A stretch of 58,110 bases of DNA from Candidatus Sulfotelmatobacter sp. (GTDB lineage Bacteria; Acidobacteriota; Terriglobia; Terriglobales; Acidobacteriaceae). The first letter of the stretch is position 1. Each line of letters begins with the position of its first letter. This document shows positions 8,526-16,081 of the stretch, in pieces. Below the pieces are notes generated by a model, which saw only the letters and a program-made list of their open reading frames with translations, searched no databases and had not been told where the DNA came from. The stretch lies in the NCBI GenBank assembly GCA_017883385.1, contig JADGNQ010000022.1, positions 1 to 58,110 of the forward strand. The letters are read 5' to 3'. The translations under genes were made by a program, and so were the position numbers.

Positions 8526-9878
8526 CTACCCAGCCAGTTCCCGCACCGCCTCGCGAAACACCTTCGTGTGCCGCTCGACATCTTCCGCTTCCGTCTGCGG
8601 TGACATCAGCGCCATATTGTGGAACGGCGTCAGCAGAATTCCCCGATTCATCGCGTACAAATGCATGAATCGCTCCAACTCGAAATCCATGGCGTCGTGG
8701 GCCTGCGTGCCGTTCTGAGGCTCCGCACCGAACAGGTATTCAGCTCGGCACCCAAGACGCGTAACGTGCCACGGCAGTCCCGCATCCGCAATCGCTTTCG
8801 CCACACCCGCCGTCCAGCGCTCGGCCATCGGTATCATGCGGTCGAAAGCTTCTTTCGTAAGAACTTTCGTCAACGTAGCCCGCATAGCGGCAAGGGACAA
8901 CGCATTCCCCGCCAGCGTGCCCCCAATGCCGCCCACGTCGCAGTTCTCCAGTTCCTGCTTGGCCACAATGCGCTCCGCAACTTCCTGCGAAAACCCGTAA
9001 GCCGCACCGGGAATCCCAGCGCCAATCGCTTTCCCGAACACAAGCACATCCGGCTCAAGATTCTCCGCCCGCGTGTACCCACCGGGCCCCGCGCAGATCG
9101 TATGCGTTTCGTCGATGATGAGCAGCGTCCCGTGTTTGCGCGTGAGTTCGCGCAGCGCCGCGTGATATCCCGGCTGCGGATGCACGATCCCAACGTTTGT
9201 CATTGCAGGCTCGGCCAGCGCGCAAGCCACATCCCCCGGAGCGAGTGCCCGCTCCAAAGAGCCAACATCGTTGAACTCGACCACCTTGGTCGTAACCGCC
9301 GGGTTCACCGGCGGCCCAATGTTCCCGCGCCGCGGTCCGGCGCTGCCGTTGGCCTCAAGAGTGATGAACGTCTCGTCCACCGTCCCGTGATAACACCAGT
9401 TGAAAACCAGAATCTTTGGTCGCCCGGTGATCTGCCTCGCTAGCCGGATCGAAAACCGATTCGCATCCGTAGCCGTGAGCGCAAACTGCCAGTAGGGAAG
9501 ATTGAATCGCTTCTGCAGTTCCTCGGCAACAAAGATGGAATCCTCTCCCGGCAGCATCAGCGTGATGCCGCGCCGCGACTGCTCTTCCACGGCCTTGACC
9601 GTGGCGAACGGAGAATGTCCCGTCATCGCTCCGGTATCGCCCAGGCAAAAGTCGGTGTATCGGTGCCCATCCACATCGAAGAAGTGCGCCCCTTGCGCCT
9701 CCCGCACGAACGGCGGAAACGCCCCGGCCCACTTCACCATCCAGTTCATGGGCACGCCCGCCAGCAGCGACTTGCGCGCGCGTTCAAACAGCGCCTTCGA
9801 TTTCGGACGCTCGTTCACAAATTTCTTCTGTTCGCGTTGCATCAGGGACTGCAGGCGGGCACGGTCGACAGTTTTCAT
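8526..9878 (-). CDS. Class III aminotransferase (HemL-like, PLP-dependent)
   Basis: A 450-residue PLP enzyme of the class III aminotransferase fold, similar in layout to glutamate-1-semialdehyde aminomutase. The ATG at 9878 is taken as start; a TTG directly upstream is also in frame. Visible landmarks are FDVDGHRYTDFCLGDTGAMTGH near residue 70, NWCYHGTVDE near 162, the cofactor-binding IIDETHT near 255 and the Schiff-base lysine in VFGKAIGAGIP (about residue 283). It is not hemL itself: the true hemL is at 49712, and this protein has a longer N-terminal arm and different active-site surroundings. The substrate is unknown, perhaps a beta- or omega-amino acid. It is monocistronic. Confidence 0.82.
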   Translation of the reverse strand: MKTVDRARLQSLMQREQKKFVNERPKSKALFERARKSLLAGVPMNWMVKWAGAFPPFVREAQGAHFFDVDGHRYTDFCLGDTGAMTGHSPFATVKAVEEQSRRGITLMLPGEDSIFVAEELQKRFNLPYWQFALTATDANRFSIRLARQITGRPKILVFNWCYHGTVDETFITLEANGSAGPRRGNIGPPVNPAVTTKVVEFNDVGSLERALAPGDVACALAEPAMTNVGIVHPQPGYHAALRELTRKHGTLLIIDETHTICAGPGGYTRAENLEPDVLVFGKAIGAGIPGAAYGFSQEVAERIVAKQELENCDVGGIGGTLAGNALSLAAMRATLTKVLTKEAFDRMIPMAERWTAGVAKAIADAGLPWHVTRLGCRAEYLFGAEPQNGTQAHDAMDFELERFMHLYAMNRGILLTPFHNMALMSPQTEAEDVERHTKVFREAVRELAG

Positions 9879-10036
9879 CAAGCAATCTCAGACTCCGTTT
9901 GAAGTCTTGTGAGTGTAAGCGGGGAGCCAGCGACGCTGCAACCTGAGCAGTCAGCATTCGAGAACAGCGCAGCTCGCAACAATGCTAAATTACACGTGTC
10001 ACCGATAGACTCGGATCAGCTGAAAGAGATCCCCTG

Positions 10037-11599
10037 ATGCACGCAGAGACTCCCTCCGAAATCAAGCTCGGGAAATCGGGTGGCGGACAAAAATCGTCCT
10101 GGCTGCTGCCCTCGGTTTGTGCCGGTGTAGCGCTTTACCTTTATATGAACCTGTTCGTATTCCCCAGAATCCCAATTCTCCTGACCGGAGATCAACTCTA
10201 TTTTTGGATGGATGGCCAACGCATACTCCATGGCGAACTGCCGTACCGTGACTTCTTTCAGTTCACGCCACCCGGCACGGACCTGCTCTATTTCTCTGTG
10301 TTCAAGCTGTTAGGTCCTCACGTCTGGGTCACGAACATGGTGGTGCTCGCACTCGGGGTCGCTCTCTGCGGGGTATGTCTCAGCATCGCAATGCAGATTA
10401 TGGAACTCGAGCTCGCCCTGCCTGCCACCATCCTGTTCCTGACGCTTATCTACACGAAGGCGCTGAATGCTACTCATCACTGGTTCAGTATCCTGGCGAT
10501 CCTCTTCGCAGTCAGGATCCTCTTGCGGGAGCGATCGCGCAGAAGGTTGCTTGCTGCGGGAGGCTTGCTGGGCTTGGCATGCTTCTTTACGCAATCGCAT
10601 GGCGTGGCAGCGCTGTTGGCTTTCACCATCTGGCTGGGGTGGCAGCATTTTCCTGAACGTCAGAACTGGCTCCCATTGTTGCTGGATGGAGTATTGCTGT
10701 TTGTGGGCTTTGCCATCACGTTAGGAGTCGTGGAGTCATATTTCATTGCCACGGTTGGCTGGAAAGCGTTGTGGTATTTCCAGGTCGAGTACGTTCGGAA
10801 GTACATGTTTCACGGTCCTGAAACAAGGTTTCTCGGAATGCCGGATTGGAGCGGATGGAGACATTTTTCAAGCTCTGCACAGTACATCTTTGTTTATCTG
10901 CTGCTGCCCGTCGCGTATGCCTTCTCTCTCCAGAAGTGCTGGAAGGCAAATTCGAAGGCCTTCTCGCCCGAGCAACGCCAGAAAGTGATGCTCGTGGCTC
11001 TGGCCGGGGCTGTTCTCCTGTTCGAAGTTATGTTCAGCCTGAATTGGTTGCGGATTTACGCGATTTCCATGCCAGGAGTCATTCTCGCGCTGTGGTTGGT
11101 CGGGCAGGCTCGCAATACCCATCCGCTGTTAGTTCGCGTGGTATGGATCGGAATTCTTCTCATCGCCACGATACAGATTTTCCGCGCTCACCATCGCCCA
11201 TACGCGATCACGAAATTGCCAGCGGGCTGGGCAGCGGTTGATCCTGGGGCTTACCCAAAGCTCCACTGGATCCAGGAGCACACCCGACCCGAGGAGTTCT
11301 TTTTCCAGGTCGCATGGCCCGGCGTATATCTCCCGCTACGATTGCGCAACCCGGTTTTCGAAGATGCCGTAGGACCTGGCATAGCCACGCGTCCCGCAGG
11401 CCTGCAACGTAGCATTGCGCAGTTGGACACAAGACAGGTGCGCTACATACTCTGGTCCCAGCAGCTCAACCCCAACGGCGACCTGGATCTCCCTCCCAGT
11501 TCGCTGGCGCCGCTCCGCGCTTACCTCCACGCGCACTACAAAAAGGTGATGGTTTTCGACGACCGGGATGAGATCTGGGAGAGAAAAACAGCCAACTGA
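10037..11599 (+). CDS. GT-C fold membrane glycosyltransferase (ArnT/PMT-like)
   Basis: A 520-residue integral membrane protein with about 10-12 membrane segments, beginning after a short cytoplasmic head. The first periplasmic loop has TGDQLYFWMDGQRILHG followed by LPYRDFFQFTPPGTDLLYF. The acidic residues and the PPG in this loop are typical of GT-C enzymes such as ArnT and the GT39/GT83 families, which use polyprenyl-phosphate sugars and work on the periplasmic face. The C-terminal 130 residues are mostly soluble. Candidate roles are modification of lipid A, O-antigen or protein; the acceptor cannot be predicted. The upstream AAAGAGAT is a reasonable ribosome-binding site. The gene converges on hslU. 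Confidence 0.75.
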   Translation: MHAETPSEIKLGKSGGGQKSSWLLPSVCAGVALYLYMNLFVFPRIPILLTGDQLYFWMDGQRILHGELPYRDFFQFTPPGTDLLYFSVFKLLGPHVWVTNMVVLALGVALCGVCLSIAMQIMELELALPATILFLTLIYTKALNATHHWFSILAILFAVRILLRERSRRRLLAAGGLLGLACFFTQSHGVAALLAFTIWLGWQHFPERQNWLPLLLDGVLLFVGFAITLGVVESYFIATVGWKALWYFQVEYVRKYMFHGPETRFLGMPDWSGWRHFSSSAQYIFVYLLLPVAYAFSLQKCWKANSKAFSPEQRQKVMLVALAGAVLLFEVMFSLNWLRIYAISMPGVILALWLVGQARNTHPLLVRVVWIGILLIATIQIFRAHHRPYAITKLPAGWAAVDPGAYPKLHWIQEHTRPEEFFFQVAWPGVYLPLRLRNPVFEDAVGPGIATRPAGLQRSIAQLDTRQVRYILWSQQLNPNGDLDLPPSSLAPLRAYLHAHYKKVMVFDDRDEIWERKTAN

Positions 11600-11660
11600 T
11601 CGTCCGATATCAGACGGGGCTCTTCTCTTGCTTGAAGAACGCGGAATCGGAGATCAACTC

Positions 11661-13079
11661 CTACAAAATGTACCGCGATAAATCCTGATCCTTCACAATG
11701 TCGGTGAGCATCTTGCGGACGTATTCCGCGTCGATCGTCACGTGCGCGCCCTTCTTCTCCGGCGCGTCGAAGCTCAGTTCGTCGAGCACGCGTTCCATGA
11801 TGGTATGCAACCGTCGCGCCCCGATGTTCTCCGTGCTCTCGTTTACCCGGAACGCAAAGTGCGCGATCTCGTCCAGCGCCTCCGGCGTAAACTCCAGCTT
11901 CACGCCCTCGGTATCGAGCAGGGCGGTGTACTGCTTCACCAGAGACGACTTCGGCTCCGTGAGAATTCGCACGAAGTCTTCCATCGTCAGCGACTGCAGT
12001 TCCACACGAATCGGAAACCGCCCCTGTAACTCAGGGATCAAGTCGCTCGGCTTCGACACGTGAAACGCGCCCGCTGCGATAAACAGGATATGGTCAGTCC
12101 GAACCATGCCGTACCGCGTGTTGACGGTCGTGCCCTCGACGATCGGCAGAATGTCGCGCTGCACGCCTTCCCGCGAAACGTCCGGCCCGTGCCCGCCTTC
12201 GCGCCCGGCAATCTTATCGATCTCGTCCAGGAACACAATCCCGGAGTTCTCCACGCGGTCGATCGCCATCCGCGTAACCTGATCCATGTCGATCAGCCGC
12301 TGCTCTTCTTCCTGAATCAGATACTCGAATGCCTCGTTCACCTTCATCTTCCGCTTCTTGGTGCGCTGCCCAAAGATGTTCGGCAACATGTCTTTAAGGT
12401 TGACGTCCATCTCCTCCACACCCTGGTTGGTCAGAATTTCAAACGATGGGAAATTGCGCTCGCGCACGTCAATTTCCACCGTGCGGTCATCGAGTTTCCC
12501 CTCGCGCAGCTGCTGCCTTAGCTTTTCTCTCGTCCGGCTCGAAGACTCCGTCAGAGCCGTATTTCCGTCAATCACCACCCCGCCCGCGGTCGAAGCCGCC
12601 TCAGGACGCGGCGGAGGCGACGGCGGCAACAGAATATCCAGCAGCCGTTCTTCGGCGTTGAGTTCAGCCTTGTCGGCAACATCTTCCAACTTCTCTTCGC
12701 GCACGTTGTCGATCGCGATCTCAACCAAGTCGCGCACCATCGACTCCACGTCGCGTCCCACGTAGCCGACCTCAGTAAACTTCGACGCCTCCACCTTCAA
12801 AAAGGGTGAATTTGCCAGCTTGGCCAGCCGCCGCGCAATTTCCGTTTTGCCCACGCCCGTAGGCCCGATCATGATGATGTTCTTCGGGATGATTTCTTCC
12901 GCGAGTTCCGGCGACAGCTTCTGCCGCCGCATGCGGTTGCGCAGCGCGATGGCCACCGCTCGCTTGGCGTCCTTCTGGCCAATCACATGTTTGTCGAGTT
13001 CAACCACGATCTCGCGCGGAGTCAGTTCGTCCAGCGCAAGCTGTTCTTCTTCAGCGGAGGAGGGAAGATAGATGGCCAT
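11661..13079 (-). CDS. hslU: ATP-dependent protease ATPase subunit HslU (ClpY)
   Basis: The 472-residue AAA+ unfoldase of the HslUV (ClpYQ) protease. It has [17 protein letters not shown] at the N-terminus, Walker A GPTGVGKT (72-79), the pore loop GYVGRD (105-110), Walker B IVFLDEID (281-288), and the conserved C-terminal tail ending LSRYIL that docks into HslV. The intermediate domain (about 130-245) has a proline-rich insertion near 150-175, making the protein slightly longer than in Escherichia coli. It lies downstream of hslV on the same strand, separated by 82 bases that hold a heptamer-repeat hairpin, so the two are probably co-transcribed. Confidence 0.96.
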   Translation of the reverse strand: MAIYLPSSAEEEQLALDELTPREIVVELDKHVIGQKDAKRAVAIALRNRMRRQKLSPELAEEIIPKNIIMIGPTGVGKTEIARRLAKLANSPFLKVEASKFTEVGYVGRDVESMVRDLVEIAIDNVREEKLEDVADKAELNAEERLLDILLPPSPPPRPEAASTAGGVVIDGNTALTESSSRTREKLRQQLREGKLDDRTVEIDVRERNFPSFEILTNQGVEEMDVNLKDMLPNIFGQRTKKRKMKVNEAFEYLIQEEEQRLIDMDQVTRMAIDRVENSGIVFLDEIDKIAGREGGHGPDVSREGVQRDILPIVEGTTVNTRYGMVRTDHILFIAAGAFHVSKPSDLIPELQGRFPIRVELQSLTMEDFVRILTEPKSSLVKQYTALLDTEGVKLEFTPEALDEIAHFAFRVNESTENIGARRLHTIMERVLDELSFDAPEKKGAHVTIDAEYVRKMLTDIVKDQDLSRYIL

Positions 13080-13083
13080 AAAT

Positions 13084-13162
13084 CAGTTCTCAGTTCCCAG
13101 TTCTCGGTTCTCAGTCACGCAGCGAAGTCTTTGCTGAGAACTGAGAACCGAGAACTGAGAAC
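13084..13162. repeat. Inverted heptanucleotide tandem repeats in the hslV-hslU spacer
   Basis: Left arm 13084-13111 is four heptamers of the type CAGTTCT; right arm 13135-13162 is four heptamers of the type TGAGAAC, the reverse complement. Each arm is 28 bases and they are separated by 23 bases. In the hslVU transcript this would fold into a long imperfect stem between the two cistrons. The right arm abuts the hslV stop codon. Confidence 0.85.
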
Positions 13163-13704
13163 TAAAGTTCTTCAATCGTTACCTTGTCATTCGTATAGAT
13201 GCACATCTTGCCCGCAATCTTCATTGCTTCTTCGGCAATCTGCCGGGCCGAGAGTTCCGTGTGCTCCGACAGCGCCTGCGCCGCAGCCTGCGCGTAAGGC
13301 CCGCCGCTGCCAATGGCCGCCACTGCACCGTCAGGCTCAATCACATCACCCTGCCCGCTCAGCAGAAACGTCTGCTCCTTGTCGCACACCAGCAACAACG
13401 CTTCCAGATGGCGCAGGAACTTGTCGGTGCGCCAGTCCTTGGCCAGTTCAACCGCACCCCGGCCCAGGTTGCCGTGATACTGCTCCAGTTTGGCCTCAAA
13501 CCGGCTGAACAGCGTAAACGCGTCCGCGGTCGATCCCGCAAATCCGGCCAAAATCTTGTCGTTGTACAGCCGCCGGATCTTCTTGGCCGTATGCTTGATC
13601 ACCGACTCGCCCAGCGTAACCTGGCCGTCACCGGCAAGAACGACACTCCCGTTGCGGCGCACCGACAAAACCGTCGTCGATCGGATCAGTCTCTTCGTAG
13701 TCAT
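13162..13704 (-). CDS. hslV: ATP-dependent protease peptidase subunit HslV (ClpQ)
   Basis: The 180-residue N-terminal-nucleophile peptidase of HslUV. A short propeptide (MTTKRLIRS) precedes the catalytic threonine in TTVLSVRR, so the mature enzyme should start at Thr10. Other family marks are [28 protein letters not shown] and [13 protein letters not shown], the last being part of the Na/K-binding and active-site region. It forms a double hexamer capped by HslU and degrades misfolded proteins. It is the first gene of the hslVU pair and is divergent from the PilZ gene at 13861, with a 156-base spacer that should hold both promoters. Confidence 0.96.
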   Translation of the reverse strand: MTTKRLIRSTTVLSVRRNGSVVLAGDGQVTLGESVIKHTAKKIRRLYNDKILAGFAGSTADAFTLFSRFEAKLEQYHGNLGRGAVELAKDWRTDKFLRHLEALLLVCDKEQTFLLSGQGDVIEPDGAVAAIGSGGPYAQAAAQALSEHTELSARQIAEEAMKIAGKMCIYTNDKVTIEEL

Positions 13705-13860
13705 GAGCGCAATTCTCGATTATAACAGCGCTTCCCACCTGCGCCCGCGCCCCACGACAACACCAGCATTTTCCATTGTTTACAGGTTGCTTCGGTAACC
13801 AGTCCGCAGATTACTGGTGTGACATTTACCCGCCTCGCGCGGGCCCGTACTTTGTAGGTC

Positions 13861-14607
13861 ATGCGCCAGTCTGCGGCTGTTCTGTGTAACGACAAAATGT
13901 CCCTTCGAGCGTTGGAGGCCACCCTGGAAAAGGCCGGAATCGAGCTCATGACCTGCTCCTCGCGCCAGCAAGCGCTGGAATTGGTCGTGGCGGGCCGCTG
14001 CTCCACGCTCATCGTGGACTTCGACCTCCCGGGCGCTGAAGAGGTCATTAGTATGGCGGCTTTGCTGCCACCCTCGCAGAAGCCCGCCCTGCTCGCCGTT
14101 GCCAGCCGGGCGTGGCCGGGCACGGGTCAGGCGTTCCAGTCCGGGGCCAGTCGCATCCTCTACCGGCCTCTTGATCCAGAGCAAGTTAAAGACGCGCTCG
14201 AGGCCACCAAGAAACTCGCGCCGAAACATCGGCGCAAGTCGGCACGCTACGAAATGAAGACTCTCGTCTATCTGGAGCTCGAAGGCAGTACTCTTCCCGC
14301 AGTCAGCATCGATATTGGCGAGCACGGTCTGGCATTGCAGGCCACCGAACCCGTGCCCATGAGTTCGAACCTGCATTTCCGCTGCACGCTGCCCGGCACG
14401 GACGTCACCCTGCAAGGCCACGCCGATGTGATCTGGGCCAGCGATCAAGGCCGCGCCGGATTGTTCTTCTCCAAGCTCGCGCCCGCCGCACGAAAGCATC
14501 TCAAACAATGGCTCCACAAACGAAGCGCCCACAGTAAAGAAAAAGACGGCGTGCGAGACCTGCTGCCGCCGGTCGACGCCCACGTCGAATTCGCCGCCTC
14601 GGAATAA
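13861..14607 (+). CDS. Receiver-like plus PilZ domain protein
   Basis: A 248-residue cytosolic protein with two domains. Residues 1-115 resemble a response-regulator receiver: a strand ending STLIVDFDLPG puts an aspartate at 53 or 55 near the phosphorylation position, but the acidic pair near the N-terminus is replaced by CND and the conserved Thr/Lys are not obvious, so it may be a pseudo-receiver. Residues 120-225 are a PilZ domain with RRKSAR (124-129) as the c-di-GMP-binding arginine motif and DIGEHG (151-156) in the place of the usual D/NxSxxG. The replacement of Ser by Gly in that motif makes binding uncertain. It probably links c-di-GMP to motility or surface traits. Confidence 0.78.
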   Translation: MRQSAAVLCNDKMSLRALEATLEKAGIELMTCSSRQQALELVVAGRCSTLIVDFDLPGAEEVISMAALLPPSQKPALLAVASRAWPGTGQAFQSGASRILYRPLDPEQVKDALEATKKLAPKHRRKSARYEMKTLVYLELEGSTLPAVSIDIGEHGLALQATEPVPMSSNLHFRCTLPGTDVTLQGHADVIWASDQGRAGLFFSKLAPAARKHLKQWLHKRSAHSKEKDGVRDLLPPVDAHVEFAASE

Positions 14608-14612
14608 TTTCC

Positions 14613-14650
14613 GGGTGCCCCATGTCTCGCGTCTTTTGCGAGACGTGGGG
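14613..14650 (+). repeat. Family A palindromic hairpin, copy 2
   Basis: Arms GGGTGCCCCATGTCTCGC and GCGAGACGTGGGG. The T/A change in each arm is compensatory (ATGTCTCGC pairs with GCGAGACGT), so pairing is kept. It starts six bases after the stop codon of the PilZ gene. Confidence 0.85.
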
Positions 14651-14825
14651 TTCTCGTCTGCAGGCGGTTAAGGTTTTTTTTCGCAGCCTGAATCCCAGCC
14701 CATTCCGTTTCTCGCATGGCACTCGCCATGCCGTAAAATCATCCCCGTCGTCCAAATTCCTTGACCTGAAGGAGAACGCCCTGCCCGCACTTTCCCCAAC
14801 CGGCTTAATCTTCAACGGACACTCC

Positions 14826-15680
14826 ATGGTAGGAACTCTCCATCGCGTACTGGTGTGCTCGCCTCGCACCGCGGGTTGGAACCAACCCCAGCGACTGTCC
14901 GCGTGGCGCGACCTCGGATTCCACCACGCACCCGACTTCGCCAAGGCCCAGTCGCAACATGAAACGCTTTGCCACGAACTCACAGCAGCCGGCGCAGAAA
15001 TTCTCGAACTGCCTCCGGAAGACGACCTCTCCCTCGACGCCGTCTACACCCACGATGCCTCGCTCGCCACCGATTTCGGTTTGATCCTGATGCGCCCCGG
15101 CAAGTCGAACCGCGTGCCCGAAGCCCGTCATCATGGTTCCTCGTGCGAAGCGCAAGGCGTTCCAACCTTCGGCACGATTACCGCTCCGGGCACCACCGAA
15201 GCCGGAGACATCCTCTGGCTCGATTCGAAAACGCTGCTGATCGGCCACGGCTACCGCACCAACGCTGCCGGCATCCAGCAGATGCGTGCTTTGCTCGCGC
15301 CCAAAGGAATCGATGTTCTCTCCGCCCCGCTCCCCTACGGTCCCGGCCCCTCGGCCTGCCTCCACCTGATGTCGCTGATCAGCCTGCTCGACGAGCAGAC
15401 CGCGCTGGTCGATCTCCCCTGGCTGGCGGTCGAGACCGTCGAACTGCTCAAGTCGCGCGGGTTCAAGTTCATCCAGATCGACGATTCCGAGCGCGACACG
15501 CTGGCCTGCAACGTACTCGCGCTGGGCGGGAAGCGCCTGCTGGCCGTCGAAGAGAACCGCAAAACCAACGACCGCCTCCGCCACGCCGGATTCGACGTTC
15601 GCACCTTCCCCGGCAGCGAAATCTGCATCAACGGCAGCGGCGGGCCCACCTGCTTAACCCGCCCGCTGCTGCGCGGATGA
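14826..15680 (+). CDS. Arginine deiminase-superfamily amidinohydrolase (DDAH-like)
   Basis: A 284-residue enzyme of the guanidino-group-modifying superfamily, closest in layout to dimethylarginine dimethylaminohydrolase. The start at ATG 14826 gives MVGTLHRVLVCSP, the usual beginning. A strong Shine-Dalgarno (AAGGAG) instead precedes an in-frame CTG at 14781, so a CTG start adding 15 residues is possible. Catalytic features are the acidic VYTHDASL, GHGYRTNAAGIQQM, the catalytic His in SACLHLMS and the nucleophilic Cys in GGPTCLTRP at the C-terminus. It should hydrolyse a guanidino compound to a ureido product. The true substrate (methylarginine or another) cannot be fixed from the sequence. 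It is monocistronic. Confidence 0.82.
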   Translation: MVGTLHRVLVCSPRTAGWNQPQRLSAWRDLGFHHAPDFAKAQSQHETLCHELTAAGAEILELPPEDDLSLDAVYTHDASLATDFGLILMRPGKSNRVPEARHHGSSCEAQGVPTFGTITAPGTTEAGDILWLDSKTLLIGHGYRTNAAGIQQMRALLAPKGIDVLSAPLPYGPGPSACLHLMSLISLLDEQTALVDLPWLAVETVELLKSRGFKFIQIDDSERDTLACNVLALGGKRLLAVEENRKTNDRLRHAGFDVRTFPGSEICINGSGGPTCLTRPLLRG

Positions 15681-15700
15681 CCAGGTGATGAGCCATGTGG

Positions 15701-15722
15701 GGACAGCCGCCTTCGGCTGTCC
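15701..15722. repeat. Family D hairpin (GGACAGCCG/CGGCTGTCC)
   Basis: A perfect nine-base stem directly downstream of the DDAH-like gene. Related GGACAG/CTGTCC hairpins occur at 31.7-31.8, 35.4, 55.6 and, inside panC, at 55.95 kb. It might act as a transcription barrier, but no T-run follows. Confidence 0.65.
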
Positions 15723-15783
15723 GTCCGCTGTGCTCCTACTCCCTGCGCAACGGAATCAACTCCCGCAGCCGCACAAAAACTCA

Positions 15784-16002
15784 CGATTCGTATCAGGCTA
15801 TGCCTTCAGGCATAGCGTAAATGCTGGCGAATCAATCACGCCTTCAGGCGCTGCCCACGCGGAATGCGACTTCTTCCGCAACCTCTTTTACTCGTGCCGT
15901 AAGTCGCGCAAAATCACTCCGGCTTTAGCCACTGAGCGAAATGCCAGCCTCATGAAAGAATGCTCACCCGCAACCTGTAAAGCGAAGCCCTGATACGAAT
16001 CG
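15784..16002. mobile_element. MITE-like element with perfect 14-base inverted ends
   Basis: A 219-base stretch bounded by CGATTCGTATCAGG at 15784-15797 and its exact reverse complement at 15989-16002. Inside are two further small hairpins (TATGCCTTCAGGCATA and CGCCTTCAGGCG). No protein-like ORF lies in it. The same terminal sequence (CCTGATACGAACCG) occurs alone at 35354-35367. The size, clean inverted ends and absence of coding potential suggest a non-autonomous mobile element. It fills most of the 401-base spacer in front of the GH31 gene; nothing else is seen there apart from the family D hairpin. Confidence 0.55.
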
Positions 16003-16081
16003 GTTCGCTCGATCTGCACGACTACTCTTTTTCCGCTGGGTCGCCAGCCCGCCCCGCTTTCACCTAGGAGGAAAGGTTAGT

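Noticed and set aside
8526-9878. Second hemL
   Set aside because: The fold matches, but the active-site surroundings differ from the clear hemL at 49712; a class III aminotransferase of unknown substrate is the safer call.
13084-13162. Heptamer repeats as a small CRISPR array
   Set aside because: Units are seven bases without spacers, and no cas gene is present.
15685-15993. 102-residue ORF downstream of the DDAH-like gene
   Set aside because: It runs through the hairpin repeat and the MITE-like element; the sequence is not protein-like and has no ribosome-binding site.
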